NCBI GenBank assembly: GCA_964389755.1
Contig: CAYMEW010000007.1
Span: 48,015 to 112,014, forward strand
From: JBBSUQ01 sp964389755
GTDB taxonomy: Bacteria; Bacteroidota; Bacteroidia; Flavobacteriales_D; Crocinitomicaceae
Direction: 5' to 3'
DNA: 64,000 bases
Shown here: positions 35,204 through 44,981 of the stretch, one piece after another
How the letters are laid out: each line of letters starts with the position of its first letter
How positions within the stretch are numbered: position 1 is the stretch's first letter
The notes under the pieces: generated by a model
Told to the model about the DNA's origin: nothing
Seen by the model: only the letters and a program-made list of their open reading frames with translations
Database searches by the model: none
Translations under genes and position numbers: made by a program

Positions 35204-35899
35204 TTATCCGTTTCCCAGCCGTTCCCGAACGGCTTCCTGGTAACTTTCCCCGATCGGGATCTCCTGCTCATCGATCAGAAGCGAATTCCGCCGAACAGCT
35301 GACACTGCATTCCAGGAAACCATGTACGATTTGTGGACGCGCATAAAACGATCGGGTAGCAATTCCTCAAGCGCCTTCAGCGTAATGCGGATCGTGAGTG
35401 GTTTGGCTTCTTTTAAGTGGATCTGCACATAGTCGCGCAATCCTTCGATCCAGGTGACCTGGTCAAAAACCACTTTTTGCATGCTGTAACCGGCGTTCAG
35501 GAACAGGTAATCCGGGGAAGCGACATTCGCTTCCTGCGCATTTCGCAAGTCGTGAATCGATTTCGCTTTGTTGCAGGCTTTCACAAAACGTTCGAGTGAG
35601 ACAGGTTTCAGCAAGTAATCGACCACATCGAGTTCGTACCCTTCGAGCGCGTATTGTTTATAGGCAGTTATAAAAATGACGAGTGGTGCTTCCGGGAGCG
35701 TTCGCAGGAATTGCAGGCCGTTGAGTCCCGGCATCTGGATATCCAGAAATATCAGGTCTATCTTTTCCTTGCTCAGGATCTCTCCGGCTTCGAACACATT
35801 TTCACACGTTCCCTTCAGGCTCAAAAAGGGCACGCGTGCAATGTTGTCGGCCAGCAGGTCGAGTGCCAAAGGTTCATCGTCGATCGCGAGGCAATTCAT
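35204..35899 (-). CDS. LytTR-family response regulator
   Basis: 231 residues. The receiver domain (about 1-120) has the acidic pair in AIDDEP, the phosphorylated Asp in LIFLDIQMPG (about 54) and the Lys of LLKPV (about 104). The LytTR DNA-binding domain (about 130-228) contains VTWIEGLRDYVQIHL and FMRVHKSYMVS. It is encoded with the LytS-type kinase (4-base overlap) and follows the TonB-dependent receptor gene in the same direction. The pair probably controls envelope-related genes. The promoter boxes of the targets cannot be told from here. Confidence 0.94.
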   Translation of the reverse strand: MNCLAIDDEPLALDLLADNIARVPFLSLKGTCENVFEAGEILSKEKIDLIFLDIQMPGLNGLQFLRTLPEAPLVIFITAYKQYALEGYELDVVDYLLKPVSLERFVKACNKAKSIHDLRNAQEANVASPDYLFLNAGYSMQKVVFDQVTWIEGLRDYVQIHLKEAKPLTIRITLKALEELLPDRFMRVHKSYMVSWNAVSAVRRNSLLIDEQEIPIGESYQEAVRERLGNG

Positions 35900-36945
35900 G
35901 AGTTTAACTTTAATTTCAGGTTCACACGGAAGAAACCGTCCATCGCGTCCAGGTCGAGCGCGTGATTTCCCCCGTAAAGTAATCCGAGCCGGCGCCGCAC
36001 GTTCGCAAGCCCGATACCAGGCGTTTCATCGCGACTCGTTTCCTGATTCTGCTCAAAACGGTTGCGAATCCGGAAATGCAGTTCATGATCGCGCTCCTCG
36101 AGTTCAACAACGATCTCTCCCCTGTCTGAAAGTCCGGTTCCGTGTTTAAACGCATTTTCAACAAAAGGTATGAGCAGCATCGGTTCGATCTGCGCATCTT
36201 CGTTTTCAATGTTGATCGCTACGTGCATCGACACATTTTTCCCGAAGCGTTGCAATTGCAGATCCATGTGACCCCGAAGGTATTCCACTTCACGACCAAG
36301 ACTCACTTTTTCATTTTCGGATTCGTAAAGCATGTAATGCAACAGGGCAGAAAGTTTCAGCAGCGTATCTTCGGTTTCCTCGCTTTTCAGACGCACCATG
36401 GCCACAATGTTATTGAGTACGTTAAAGACAAAATGCGGACTGATCTGGGAACGCAGAAAGGACAGTTCGCTGCGCAGATTTTCTTCCTGTTTGCGCAGTT
36501 CATTTTTCTCGCGACGCGTGCGGTCCTGCAGGAACCAGTATACCAGGCTCACGGTGATCACCAGGAAAAAGGTCGAAAGATTGAAACGCACCGAACGCAT
36601 GAGCACAAAGGGTTTCGAATGGATCAGCAATTTAAAAAAGATGCTGTGTATACCCAGGTGAACCAGGAACAATAAAAGTACCGCAAGTGCGTACCACAGG
36701 TATTTGCCTTTGCTGAAAAGCCGTGGCACCAGTACCCGGGCATTGAAATAAAAAATAATGATCCAGCTGACAAATGTTTTAATGTACAGGTTAAAGAATT
36801 CCTGCTCATCTTTTTCCGGAAGCTGATGATTTCCCCGTTTCTCGGCATCCAGCAGAAAGGGAAGAAAAAAGACGAAGACCCAGGCAGCAATGTGAATAAG
36901 TGCCTTCAAGCTGTCATTTCCGTTTAAACGCCTGATCATTCGCAT
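35896..36945 (-). CDS. LytS-type sensor histidine kinase
   Basis: 349 residues. Four membrane helices (about 15-140) are followed by a coiled-coil signalling helix (TRREKNELRKQEENLRSEL). The His_kinase domain has the phosphoacceptor block SQISPHFVFNVLNNIVAMV (His about 196). A short HATPase domain follows with FVENAFKHG (N box) and PGIGLANVRRRLGLLYG (G box). This class signals to LytTR regulators, and the cognate regulator gene overlaps it by 4 bases. There is no periplasmic sensor domain of note, so the signal is probably sensed within the membrane. Confidence 0.93.
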   Translation of the reverse strand: MRMIRRLNGNDSLKALIHIAAWVFVFFLPFLLDAEKRGNHQLPEKDEQEFFNLYIKTFVSWIIIFYFNARVLVPRLFSKGKYLWYALAVLLLFLVHLGIHSIFFKLLIHSKPFVLMRSVRFNLSTFFLVITVSLVYWFLQDRTRREKNELRKQEENLRSELSFLRSQISPHFVFNVLNNIVAMVRLKSEETEDTLLKLSALLHYMLYESENEKVSLGREVEYLRGHMDLQLQRFGKNVSMHVAINIENEDAQIEPMLLIPFVENAFKHGTGLSDRGEIVVELEERDHELHFRIRNRFEQNQETSRDETPGIGLANVRRRLGLLYGGNHALDLDAMDGFFRVNLKLKLNS

Positions 36946-36957
36946 GAAAATACGCTT

Positions 36958-39480
36958 TTATTCGGGAATTGATTCTCCGGTACCGTCACTTTTTCGTCGG
37001 AACAACACGGCATCTACCTTCCCGAAGTTGTAGGAAACGTTAAGCCGAAGCTGTTGCGGATTGCTGATACGTCGGTAAACCTGGTCGAAATAATCACTGT
37101 GCGAATAGATCGTATTGTAGCGCGTGCGGAAAATGTCGCTCATACTCAATGTCACCGCCAGTTTATTCTTCAGGAAACTCTTTTTCAGGGCGATGTCGAT
37201 TGAAAAATAATCGTCGATATATCCCTGTGACGAACTCTGCGCCTGCATGTTGGGCGGACCACCGGAATCGCGCCCGCCGGAACCGGATGCACTGTTGGTG
37301 CGCGACTGGTACATTCCGCTGAGTTGCAGACTGAAATCATTCTTAAACCGAAAATTGCTGTTGATCTTTGCAAATCCGCTCCACAAGGCCTGTGTTCCGG
37401 CGGCGTTTACCTCGTCCGAAACGTTGACACGGCTATTGTAAATGTTGACATTTGAAGTCAGTTCCCACCACTTGAAAAGGCTGTTCTGAGCCGTAATTTC
37501 AAAGCCTCCGTTGTAACTGGAATTGGCATTTATATACGAATTGATCAGCTGCCCGTTCTCGTCTTCGTAAATATAGCGTGTAATGAGGTTATTCGAATAG
37601 CGGTAATACGTGGAGAACATCAGCGTATGTCCTTTTTTGAACTGCTTCATATAGCTTAATTCGAGTGCCTGAGTGAATTCAGGGACCAGCGATGCGTTTC
37701 CCCGACTGATGTTAAACTTATCCGTGGAATCGGTAAAGGGAATCAATTCCCGAAAATCCGGACGATTGACACGGCGGGTATAACTGAGTTGAATGTCCTG
37801 GTTGCCTTTCAGTTCCCGGGAGAGAAACAAGGTGGGAAACAGGCTGAGTGGAAAAGCATTGCTAAACTGTTCATCGACAAGCGTCAGTTTGCCCTGGTAA
37901 CGCGAACTTTCTGCCCGCAATCCTGCTTTGTATCCGAATTTACCGACTTTTCCGGAAACGGAAGTATAGGCGGCGTACACCTGGTCACTGTAATCGAAAT
38001 TGGAAGTCGGTGCGTAGACCTGCACATAGTCCTGGACGGAATCACGGTAATAGAAATTGTTATTGATGGTGGAGCGGCTTCGAAGTGCTGCCCGCAAACC
38101 TGCTTCCAGCTTCACGGTTTTAAACGGAATTACGTAATCGGTCTGCAAAATCAGGTTTCGGTTCGTACCGCCTCCCTCGATCTTTTGCCTGATCAGGTCC
38201 GTAGAGCTACCCTGTGCATTGGTCGTGGAGTAATTCGACAGGAAGTCATTGGTACCTGAAAAGTAATTGGCATCGAGCGTCCATTCTTCACCTTCACGCT
38301 TCAACAGTTGTTTGAGTCCGAAGACCAGGCCGGTATTGTTCATAGACCGGTCGGATTCGGAATTCCGGGATGAATAAGTGGTCGTCGTGTAGGTATTGAA
38401 CAGGCTGTCGGTCGTATAATCCTGCGTGGAAACCGAACCGCGGGATCCGAGCATTTTCACACCGGAGAGTGAAAGCGTGAGTTTATTGGTAACCAGGTAA
38501 TCAAGACCGAAACGGGCAAAAACCATCCCCCCGTTGTTACGGTCCTGATTTTCCTGGTTTAGAATGGCAGCTGCTATGCCATCCTCATAATTGGTGCGGT
38601 CGACGGAGCCATAAGTTCTCCGATTATCGAGCCGGCCGTTCAGGCCGATATTGAAATTGATCTTATTTTGACGGACGTTAAAGTTCGAACCGAAGTTGGC
38701 CGAGCCGTAGCTGTCCACCCCGGCACGCACGTTTCCGTTATAGCCGGTTTTCTTGTTCTTTTTCAGGACGACATTGAGAATTCCGCCGCCCCCGCCGCCC
38801 GACGCATCGTATTTCGAGGAAGGATTGGTCATGATCTCCACACTTTCAATAGCATCTGCCGGGATCTGATCCAGCGTGAGCGTTGTGGGCCGTCCGTCCA
38901 AAAAGATCTGCGGAGAACTGTTTCGCATGGTCACGTTTCCGTCTATATCGACGTTTACGCTGGGCACATTGCGCATGACGTCAACAGCAGTTCCTCCTTC
39001 GGAAACGGAATTCTGCCCCACATTGAATACTTTTTTGTCGATGTCCAGCCGCATGGAATATTCCATGGCCGTAACGGTTACCTCATCGAGGTCCTGCGCA
39101 GACTCGGGCATGGTGAGTTTCCCGAGATCAATTTCAGCTTGCGGCTGTATGGTCAGTTCCTGTTCAAAGTCCGTAAACCCGATTGCCGAAATGCGTAAAA
39201 GCAGGTTTGGCTTCCAGGTGAGTTCCTCGAAACTGAATTCCCCGTTATTTTCGGTGAGCGTTCCTTTGTAGAGCAGGGTTTTGGTAGTTCCTGAAGAATC
39301 TCTGGCCCTTTGCATCAGCAACACATTGGCAAAGGGAACCGTTTCACCCTGTGCGTCGAGAACCTTTCCGAAGAGGTGTACCTGGCTATTCCCGGCACCT
39401 CGCGACGCTCCCGACGGTGGAATTTGGGCAAACACCACCGTCTGGAACATCAAAACAAAAACCATTAAAAATCGCGGCAT
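36958..39480 (-). CDS. TonB-dependent receptor-like outer membrane protein (OMP_b-brl_3 type)
   Basis: 840 residues. The signal peptide is MPRFLMVFVLMFQTVVFAQ. A carboxypeptidase-like regulatory domain (about 32-120; LFGKVLDAQGETVPFANVLL) comes next. The plug domain (about 130-235) contains VDVMRNVPSVNVDIDGNV, IFLDGRP, and the glycine run of KYDASGGGGGGILNVVLKK. The C-terminal barrel follows to the end. Such receptors take up large substrates or act in signalling; no SusD-like partner is present, so a polysaccharide utilisation role is unlikely. It sits 12 bases upstream of the LytS kinase gene, so receptor, kinase and regulator are likely one transcript. Confidence 0.92.
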   Translation of the reverse strand: MPRFLMVFVLMFQTVVFAQIPPSGASRGAGNSQVHLFGKVLDAQGETVPFANVLLMQRARDSSGTTKTLLYKGTLTENNGEFSFEELTWKPNLLLRISAIGFTDFEQELTIQPQAEIDLGKLTMPESAQDLDEVTVTAMEYSMRLDIDKKVFNVGQNSVSEGGTAVDVMRNVPSVNVDIDGNVTMRNSSPQIFLDGRPTTLTLDQIPADAIESVEIMTNPSSKYDASGGGGGGILNVVLKKNKKTGYNGNVRAGVDSYGSANFGSNFNVRQNKINFNIGLNGRLDNRRTYGSVDRTNYEDGIAAAILNQENQDRNNGGMVFARFGLDYLVTNKLTLSLSGVKMLGSRGSVSTQDYTTDSLFNTYTTTTYSSRNSESDRSMNNTGLVFGLKQLLKREGEEWTLDANYFSGTNDFLSNYSTTNAQGSSTDLIRQKIEGGGTNRNLILQTDYVIPFKTVKLEAGLRAALRSRSTINNNFYYRDSVQDYVQVYAPTSNFDYSDQVYAAYTSVSGKVGKFGYKAGLRAESSRYQGKLTLVDEQFSNAFPLSLFPTLFLSRELKGNQDIQLSYTRRVNRPDFRELIPFTDSTDKFNISRGNASLVPEFTQALELSYMKQFKKGHTLMFSTYYRYSNNLITRYIYEDENGQLINSYINANSSYNGGFEITAQNSLFKWWELTSNVNIYNSRVNVSDEVNAAGTQALWSGFAKINSNFRFKNDFSLQLSGMYQSRTNSASGSGGRDSGGPPNMQAQSSSQGYIDDYFSIDIALKKSFLKNKLAVTLSMSDIFRTRYNTIYSHSDYFDQVYRRISNPQQLRLNVSYNFGKVDAVLFRRKSDGTGESIPE

Positions 39481-39496
39481 TAGAGATCTTTTATAC

Positions 39497-39504
39497 CAAA
39501 TGTA
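39497..39504 (-). promoter_or_regulatory. -7 promoter box TACATTTG for the receptor-kinase-regulator operon
   Basis: Perfect TAnnTTTG match reading leftward, ending 16 bases before the receptor ATG at 39480. It separates this transcript from the upstream efflux operon, which ends at 39581. Confidence 0.6.
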
Positions 39505-39580
39505 GCCGCTCTTAAACGATTATTTCTTCAATTGTGGCAAACCCCTAAAACTTTGCGACGAACCGGTCAGATTCACACTT

Positions 39581-40903
39581 TTATAACATTCCTTTGAAAT
39601 CTCCTGCAGTCAGTCGCAGGTTGAGTTCAGCGGTTTTTTGTTGGAGTTGCGCCTGCAGGTAACGTGTTTGTGCTTCGATAATACTAAACTGGAATTCGCG
39701 CAATTCAAGGTCGGTGAGCGCCCCGTTCATATAGGCATTCTTTGCTATTTCGAAATTAACGCCTGCCTGATCAATGTTCTGTTGCTCGAGTTCGAGGTTG
39801 CGAATCGCCCATTCGTAGGTATTGTAGGATTTTCGAAGTTCGGACGCAACAAATAACTCCTCGTCGGCGAGTTGTAGTTCCGCATTCTCGATCTGCAATT
39901 CATTATTCTTCAGCGTCGTGTAAGTTGACAGGTTGTTCAGAATGTTCCAGGTGAGGTGAAATCCAACTCCTGGACCGATGGAACGATTCGAGTTGAGCAC
40001 ACCGATCTGGCTTTCCGAACGTGAAAACTGGTACTGTGCATAGAAACTCAGTTGCGGGAAGTAGTATGACCGTGCTTCTTTACGCTCCTGTTCGCGTACG
40101 GCGATGTTGGCCTTGTTGATCAGGATATTCGTGTTTTGTGCGCGCGCACTTTCAAGCAAACGACTCCATTCTAACTGTTGGATATCCCGAAGATCGCCCG
40201 TAACCTCAAAATCCGAATCCTGTGGCATGCCGAGCATGTAATTAATGGTTGCCTTGCTGTTCTCGATCTCCTTCAGGTTATTGATAAACACCGAACTGTC
40301 CGCAAACAGGTCGAGGCGGGCCTGTACGAGTTGTACTTCCGAAGCGGCACCGAGTTCACTTTTGAGACTGAGCTGATCATAGCGGGCACGACTCAGTTCG
40401 ATGCTTTGCCGGTAAATGCTGTCGAGCGACTGCAACTGGAGCAAGGTGTAATACTGCACGGAAACCTGGTAGATCTTCATTTCCATATCGGCGCGCAGGT
40501 TCATCGTGGCGATGTCCTCCTGCAGATCGAGGCGTTTATCAACTGCGAACATCCGGAACCCGTCAAAGAAGGTCCAGTTGAGCATGGCAGATGCGGTAAG
40601 CGAAGTATTTTTCGCTGCATTGGCCTCATTAACCTGTCCTGAGAAGAATACCTGCCGGGTATTGTAGGCACTCCAGTAACGGTCGGCATTCACGATGATT
40701 GTCGGCAGATAGCCTGCATTTCCGGGATTGTTGTTGTTTTCGGCCACGACGATCTCATTGCGCAGGATGCGGATCCCGTAATTGGATTCGAGCAACTTGC
40801 CGATCATCTGGTCGAGCGTGTAGTTTTGCTGTGTCTTTCCTGAAAAGGGAAGACATGCAAATATGAGGAGGATGAAAAGCGGATGCTTACTGAGCTTTTT
40901 CAT
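39581..40903 (-). CDS. TolC-family outer membrane efflux protein
   Basis: 440 residues with a signal peptide and two repeats of the OEP long-helix/strand unit. Coiled-coil helices include LRADMEMKIYQVSVQYYTLLQLQSLD (about 133-158) and the second-half helix NAELQLADEELFVASELRKSYNTYEWAIRNLELEQQ (about 331-366). The protein forms the trimeric outer membrane channel of the RND pump. Its start overlaps the RND pump gene by 17 bases. It is the last gene of the marR efflux operon. Confidence 0.94.
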   Translation of the reverse strand: MKKLSKHPLFILLIFACLPFSGKTQQNYTLDQMIGKLLESNYGIRILRNEIVVAENNNNPGNAGYLPTIIVNADRYWSAYNTRQVFFSGQVNEANAAKNTSLTASAMLNWTFFDGFRMFAVDKRLDLQEDIATMNLRADMEMKIYQVSVQYYTLLQLQSLDSIYRQSIELSRARYDQLSLKSELGAASEVQLVQARLDLFADSSVFINNLKEIENSKATINYMLGMPQDSDFEVTGDLRDIQQLEWSRLLESARAQNTNILINKANIAVREQERKEARSYYFPQLSFYAQYQFSRSESQIGVLNSNRSIGPGVGFHLTWNILNNLSTYTTLKNNELQIENAELQLADEELFVASELRKSYNTYEWAIRNLELEQQNIDQAGVNFEIAKNAYMNGALTDLELREFQFSIIEAQTRYLQAQLQQKTAELNLRLTAGDFKGML

Positions 40904-43900
40904 GTTTGGTTTTCTTGGAGGTGATGTAAATGTAGAGCCCCGGGATGACGTAAAGTGTCAAAATGAGTGAGAACGAGAGTCCGCCCACAATGGAAATACC
41001 CATCGGTATACGACTGGTGGAAGCGTCCCCGAGTGCCAGTGCGATGGGCAATGCGCCGAGCACTGTTGCGAGTGAAGTCATCAGGATCGGGCGGAACCTT
41101 TTAGAGGCTGCATCAATGATCGCTTCTTTTACGGAAAGCCCGTCTTCTTTACGCTGGTTGGCAAATTCCACGATGAGAATCCCGTTTTTAGTTACGAGTC
41201 CGATCAGTACGATGATCCCGATCTCCGAGAAGATGTTGAGCGTTTGTCCGAACAGCCAGAGTGACAGAATCGCTCCTGCGAGTGCAAGGGGCACGGTGAG
41301 CATGACGATCAGCGGATCGGCGTAGCTTTCAAATTGTGCTGCGAGTACCAGGTAAACGAGCACGAGGGCCAACAGGAATGCGAAGAGCACACTGCTTCCG
41401 CTCTCTGCAAATTCTTTAGAACTTCCGGCGAGGGAGGTTGAAAAATCCTCCGGTAAAACATCATCGGCGATGCGATCCATGGCTTCGATACCGTCACCAA
41501 CGGTCTTGCCTTCTGTTGGGTTCGCCGAAACAGTAGCCGAAACGTAGCGGTTGTAGCGGAACAACTGGGGCGGACTGGATTCATTGGAAACATCGATCAC
41601 GTTGTCGATCGGGATGAGCAGGCCGTCTTTGTTGCGCACCTGGATCTCCCGCAGGTCGGACGGATCGTCGCGTTTGTCTTTCCGGGCCTGTCCGATCACC
41701 TCGTACTGCTTTCCGTCTTTGATGAAGTAGCCAAAGCGCTGACCGGAGAAATAAAGCTGCAATGCCTGGGCAACGTCCATTACGCTGACGCCCATTTGCA
41801 TGGCTTTTTCGCGGTTGATTTCCACGCGCAGTTCCGGTTTATTGAACTTCAGGTCCACATCGGAAACCTGGAATGAGGGATCGTCCGATACACGCTGCAT
41901 GAATTTCGGGAGCACTTCCTTCATCTTCTCGAGGTTCGGCGCCTGCAACACGTACTGAACCGCCAGTCCGCCACCGCGCGATCCGCCAATGGTCTGTTCC
42001 TGTACAATGAACGAACGGGCGAAATTGTAATCTTTCAGCTTCGGCGTAAGCCATTCAACGACATCCTGTTGAGAGCGTTCTCGCTGATCTTTCGGCTTCA
42101 TGGTTACGCGCACAAAACCGGAATTGACCGAAATGGAAGCTCCGAAACCGGGCGACGTTACGGCCAGTACGGATTCTGTACCCGGAAGTGTGTCGACGAG
42201 GTCAATGAGTTTCATCTGGTAATCATCCATGCTTTCGAAGGAAGTTCCTTCCGGTGCGGTGGACATGATCCGGTAACGTCCCTTGTCTTCGAGCGGGGCC
42301 AGTTCCGTCTGAAGTTGTAATCCCAGTCCGATCATTACTACCAGTGAAATGAACATCAGGATAAATGCCTGCCAAGGGCGTTTCATGAATCGCGTGAGTG
42401 TGTTGCGGTACCCGTTGATCAATCCTTCGAAGAACTTCTCGGTGGTGCGGTAGAAACGCGAACGTTTTTCGGTCTTCCGCAGGAGTCGTGAGCTCATCAT
42501 CGGGGTCAGCGTGAGTGAAATAAAGGCCGAGATCACGACCGAACCGGCCACCACAACCCCGAATTCGCGGAACAGGCGCCCCGTGAGACCTTCCAGGAAT
42601 ATTACCGGCAGGAACACGGCGGTAAGGGTAATGGTCGTTGAGATAATGGCGAAGATGATCTCTTTCGATCCTTTATGCGCTGCTTCTTTGGGTTCAATTC
42701 CCTCCTCAACCTTTGCGTAGATGTTTTCCATCACCACGATCGCATCATCGACGACGAGCCCTGTAGCGAGTACAATTGCAAGCAGGGTGAGGATGTTGAT
42801 CGAAAAGCCCGAAATGTACATGATGAAAAAGGTACCGATGAGCGAGATCGGGATGGCAATGATCGGGATGAGCGTGGTTCTCCAGTCTCTCAGGAAGAGG
42901 AAAATGATCAGTACAACGAGTCCGAAGGCAATGAGAATGGTTTCTTCCACTTCGGAAATGGCCTTACGGATGTTCTCGGTGGTATCGAGTGCCACACCGA
43001 GCACGATGTCTCCGGGAAGGTCTTTTTTGATCTCATCGACGCGTTCGTAAATGGCATCAACGATCTCGATGTAGTTGGCTCCCGGCTGTGGGTTTACCGC
43101 TACCCCGATCATCGGGATACCGTGATTTCCGCGAAGCAGTGTTCGTTCATTAAGCGGGGACAGTTTGGCAACCCCGATGTCGCGCAGCTTAATGATCTTT
43201 CCATCGCGCTGTGTGATGATCATGTTATTGAACTCTTCTTCTGCGGTAAGCCTCCCGAAGGTCCGGATGGTCAGTTCCACGTTATCTCCCTCGATCCTTC
43301 CGGAGGGAAGCTCCACGTTCTGAGATTGCAGGGCACTGCGCACGTCGGTAGCTGTAATTCCGTAACCCGCCATTTTTTCGGGACTTAGGTTCAGCTTCAT
43401 GGAGTATTTCTTTTCTCCCCAGATGCGAATCTGACTGATCCCCTGGATGGTTTGAAGGCGTTCTTTAAAGACGTTGATCCCAAGGTCGGTGAGTTCCAGC
43501 AGGTCCCGTTTATCACTTTGAACGGTGAGGGAAAAGATCGTTTCGGCGTTGGCATCCGACTTTGCAACGATCGGCGGATCGGCGTCTTCGGGGAGGTTCC
43601 GGATCGCACCGGACACTTTGTCGCGCACATCATTGGCAGCCGCGTCGAGGTCCATGGAAAGGTCGAACTCCACGGTAATGGTGCTTCGCCCGTCCGAACT
43701 TACGGAGCTTAGCGTTTGGATTCCGGCTACGCCGTTAATGGACTCTTCGAGCGGTTCGGTAATCTGCGATTCGATCACATCGGCGTTGGCCCCGTTGTAG
43801 TTGGTAGTCACGGTGATGATCGGCGGATCGACGGATGGAAATTCACGTACACCGAGAAAATAGAACCCGATGAACCCGAAGATCACCACGATGATGGAGA

Positions 43901-43949
43901 GCACCGAGGCAAGTACCGGGCGATTAATGGATGTCGATGCTATATTCAT
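40887..43949 (-). CDS. RND efflux pump inner membrane transporter (AcrB/MexB type)
   Basis: 1020 residues, twelve membrane helices and two large periplasmic loops. The proton relay helix 4 contains GLVVDDAIVVMENI (DD pair, about 395-408). Other family blocks are IVVIFGFIGFYFLGVREFPSVDPP near the N-terminus, RDWRTTLIPIIAIPISLIGTF, and AASKRFRPILMTSLATVLGALPIAL near the C-terminus. It expels drugs, detergents or bile-like compounds using the proton gradient. It overlaps the adaptor gene by 4 bases and TolC by 17, so the whole pump is made together. Confidence 0.96.
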   Translation of the reverse strand: MNIASTSINRPVLASVLSIIVVIFGFIGFYFLGVREFPSVDPPIITVTTNYNGANADVIESQITEPLEESINGVAGIQTLSSVSSDGRSTITVEFDLSMDLDAAANDVRDKVSGAIRNLPEDADPPIVAKSDANAETIFSLTVQSDKRDLLELTDLGINVFKERLQTIQGISQIRIWGEKKYSMKLNLSPEKMAGYGITATDVRSALQSQNVELPSGRIEGDNVELTIRTFGRLTAEEEFNNMIITQRDGKIIKLRDIGVAKLSPLNERTLLRGNHGIPMIGVAVNPQPGANYIEIVDAIYERVDEIKKDLPGDIVLGVALDTTENIRKAISEVEETILIAFGLVVLIIFLFLRDWRTTLIPIIAIPISLIGTFFIMYISGFSINILTLLAIVLATGLVVDDAIVVMENIYAKVEEGIEPKEAAHKGSKEIIFAIISTTITLTAVFLPVIFLEGLTGRLFREFGVVVAGSVVISAFISLTLTPMMSSRLLRKTEKRSRFYRTTEKFFEGLINGYRNTLTRFMKRPWQAFILMFISLVVMIGLGLQLQTELAPLEDKGRYRIMSTAPEGTSFESMDDYQMKLIDLVDTLPGTESVLAVTSPGFGASISVNSGFVRVTMKPKDQRERSQQDVVEWLTPKLKDYNFARSFIVQEQTIGGSRGGGLAVQYVLQAPNLEKMKEVLPKFMQRVSDDPSFQVSDVDLKFNKPELRVEINREKAMQMGVSVMDVAQALQLYFSGQRFGYFIKDGKQYEVIGQARKDKRDDPSDLREIQVRNKDGLLIPIDNVIDVSNESSPPQLFRYNRYVSATVSANPTEGKTVGDGIEAMDRIADDVLPEDFSTSLAGSSKEFAESGSSVLFAFLLALVLVYLVLAAQFESYADPLIVMLTVPLALAGAILSLWLFGQTLNIFSEIGIIVLIGLVTKNGILIVEFANQRKEDGLSVKEAIIDAASKRFRPILMTSLATVLGALPIALALGDASTSRIPMGISIVGGLSFSLILTLYVIPGLYIYITSKKTKHEKAQ

Positions 43950-44971
43950 TTCGTTACGCTTTTAATTTCCACAGGCATGCCCGGCCGCACGGAAAGGAGT
44001 CCGGATGTCAGGATGGTATCACCTGTTTTCAGCTGACCGGAAACCTGTACTTTATCGGCTGTTCGAATCCCCGTTTCGACGGATACTTCGCTTACCTTTC
44101 CATCGCGGATCACGAGTACCTTTTGTCCTTTCAGTACGGGTATCACGCATTCGGCGGGAACCATCCAGGCATCTTTTTCGGTACCGAGGTCGACGTTCAC
44201 CTTCACAAATGCACCGGGGATGAGGCTTCCGGTATTTTTCATCTGTGCACGGATACGGAACATGCGCGAATCCTGATCGATCAGCGGTTCAAAAGCATAC
44301 ACGGAAGCGTGGTACTCGTTGGTATCGCGCTCGCGTGTGAAACGGACATCCTGCCCTTCTTTCACAAGCGGTGCATACATTTCGGGGATGGAAAACTCGA
44401 CCTTGATGGGATCGTCCTGCACCAGCGACGCAATAGGCGTGGAAGTGGTAATGTACGCACCTTCACTGACCTGGCGTAAGCCGATGCGTCCGCTGAACGG
44501 TGCGCGGAGTGATGCTTTTTCGATTTGAGTATTGACGAGGTCTATTTGAGCCTGAACAGCGGACAGTGCCGAAGAAGATTTTTCGTATTCTTCCAGGGTA
44601 ATTGCCTTGCCACCGAGGAGTGCTTTTTTCCGGGCCTCGTCTTTCTGTGCGAGTGCGAGGTCCACCTGGTATTGTTTACGTTGTGCGCGAAGAATATCGG
44701 TATCGAGTTCGAGCAGGAGTTGTCCTTTGCTCACGTGCTGACCTTCTTTGAATAGTATCCGGTTGATGCGGCCGTTGGTTTCGTTGTAGAGCATTACTTC
44801 TTCGCCGGGGATGATCGAACCGGGAACTTCTATGACGCGTGGAATGTCTTCCGGAGCGAGTTTATACACTTCGACCTGCATAACAGGCGGTGCCTCATTG
44901 GACGTTTGTTGTTCCTTTTCCCCGGAACAGCCGGCCAGTATCAGTGTTGCAAAAAATACGACTCTTTTCAT
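43946..44971 (-). CDS. RND efflux periplasmic adaptor (HlyD/AcrA type, lipoprotein)
   Basis: 341 residues with lipoprotein signal MKRVVFFATLILAGC. The lipoyl half-motifs are GQLLLELDTDILRAQ and KASLRAPFSGRIGLRQVSEGAYI (about 152-174), flanking a short coiled-coil hairpin. The beta-barrel segment starts DDPIKVEFSIPE and the membrane-proximal domain carries VPAECVIPVLKGQKVLVI. It joins the pump to the TolC channel. It lies 10 bases after marR. Confidence 0.95.
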   Translation of the reverse strand: MKRVVFFATLILAGCSGEKEQQTSNEAPPVMQVEVYKLAPEDIPRVIEVPGSIIPGEEVMLYNETNGRINRILFKEGQHVSKGQLLLELDTDILRAQRKQYQVDLALAQKDEARKKALLGGKAITLEEYEKSSSALSAVQAQIDLVNTQIEKASLRAPFSGRIGLRQVSEGAYITTSTPIASLVQDDPIKVEFSIPEMYAPLVKEGQDVRFTRERDTNEYHASVYAFEPLIDQDSRMFRIRAQMKNTGSLIPGAFVKVNVDLGTEKDAWMVPAECVIPVLKGQKVLVIRDGKVSEVSVETGIRTADKVQVSGQLKTGDTILTSGLLSVRPGMPVEIKSVTK

Positions 44972-44981
44972 ACGTTTCTTT

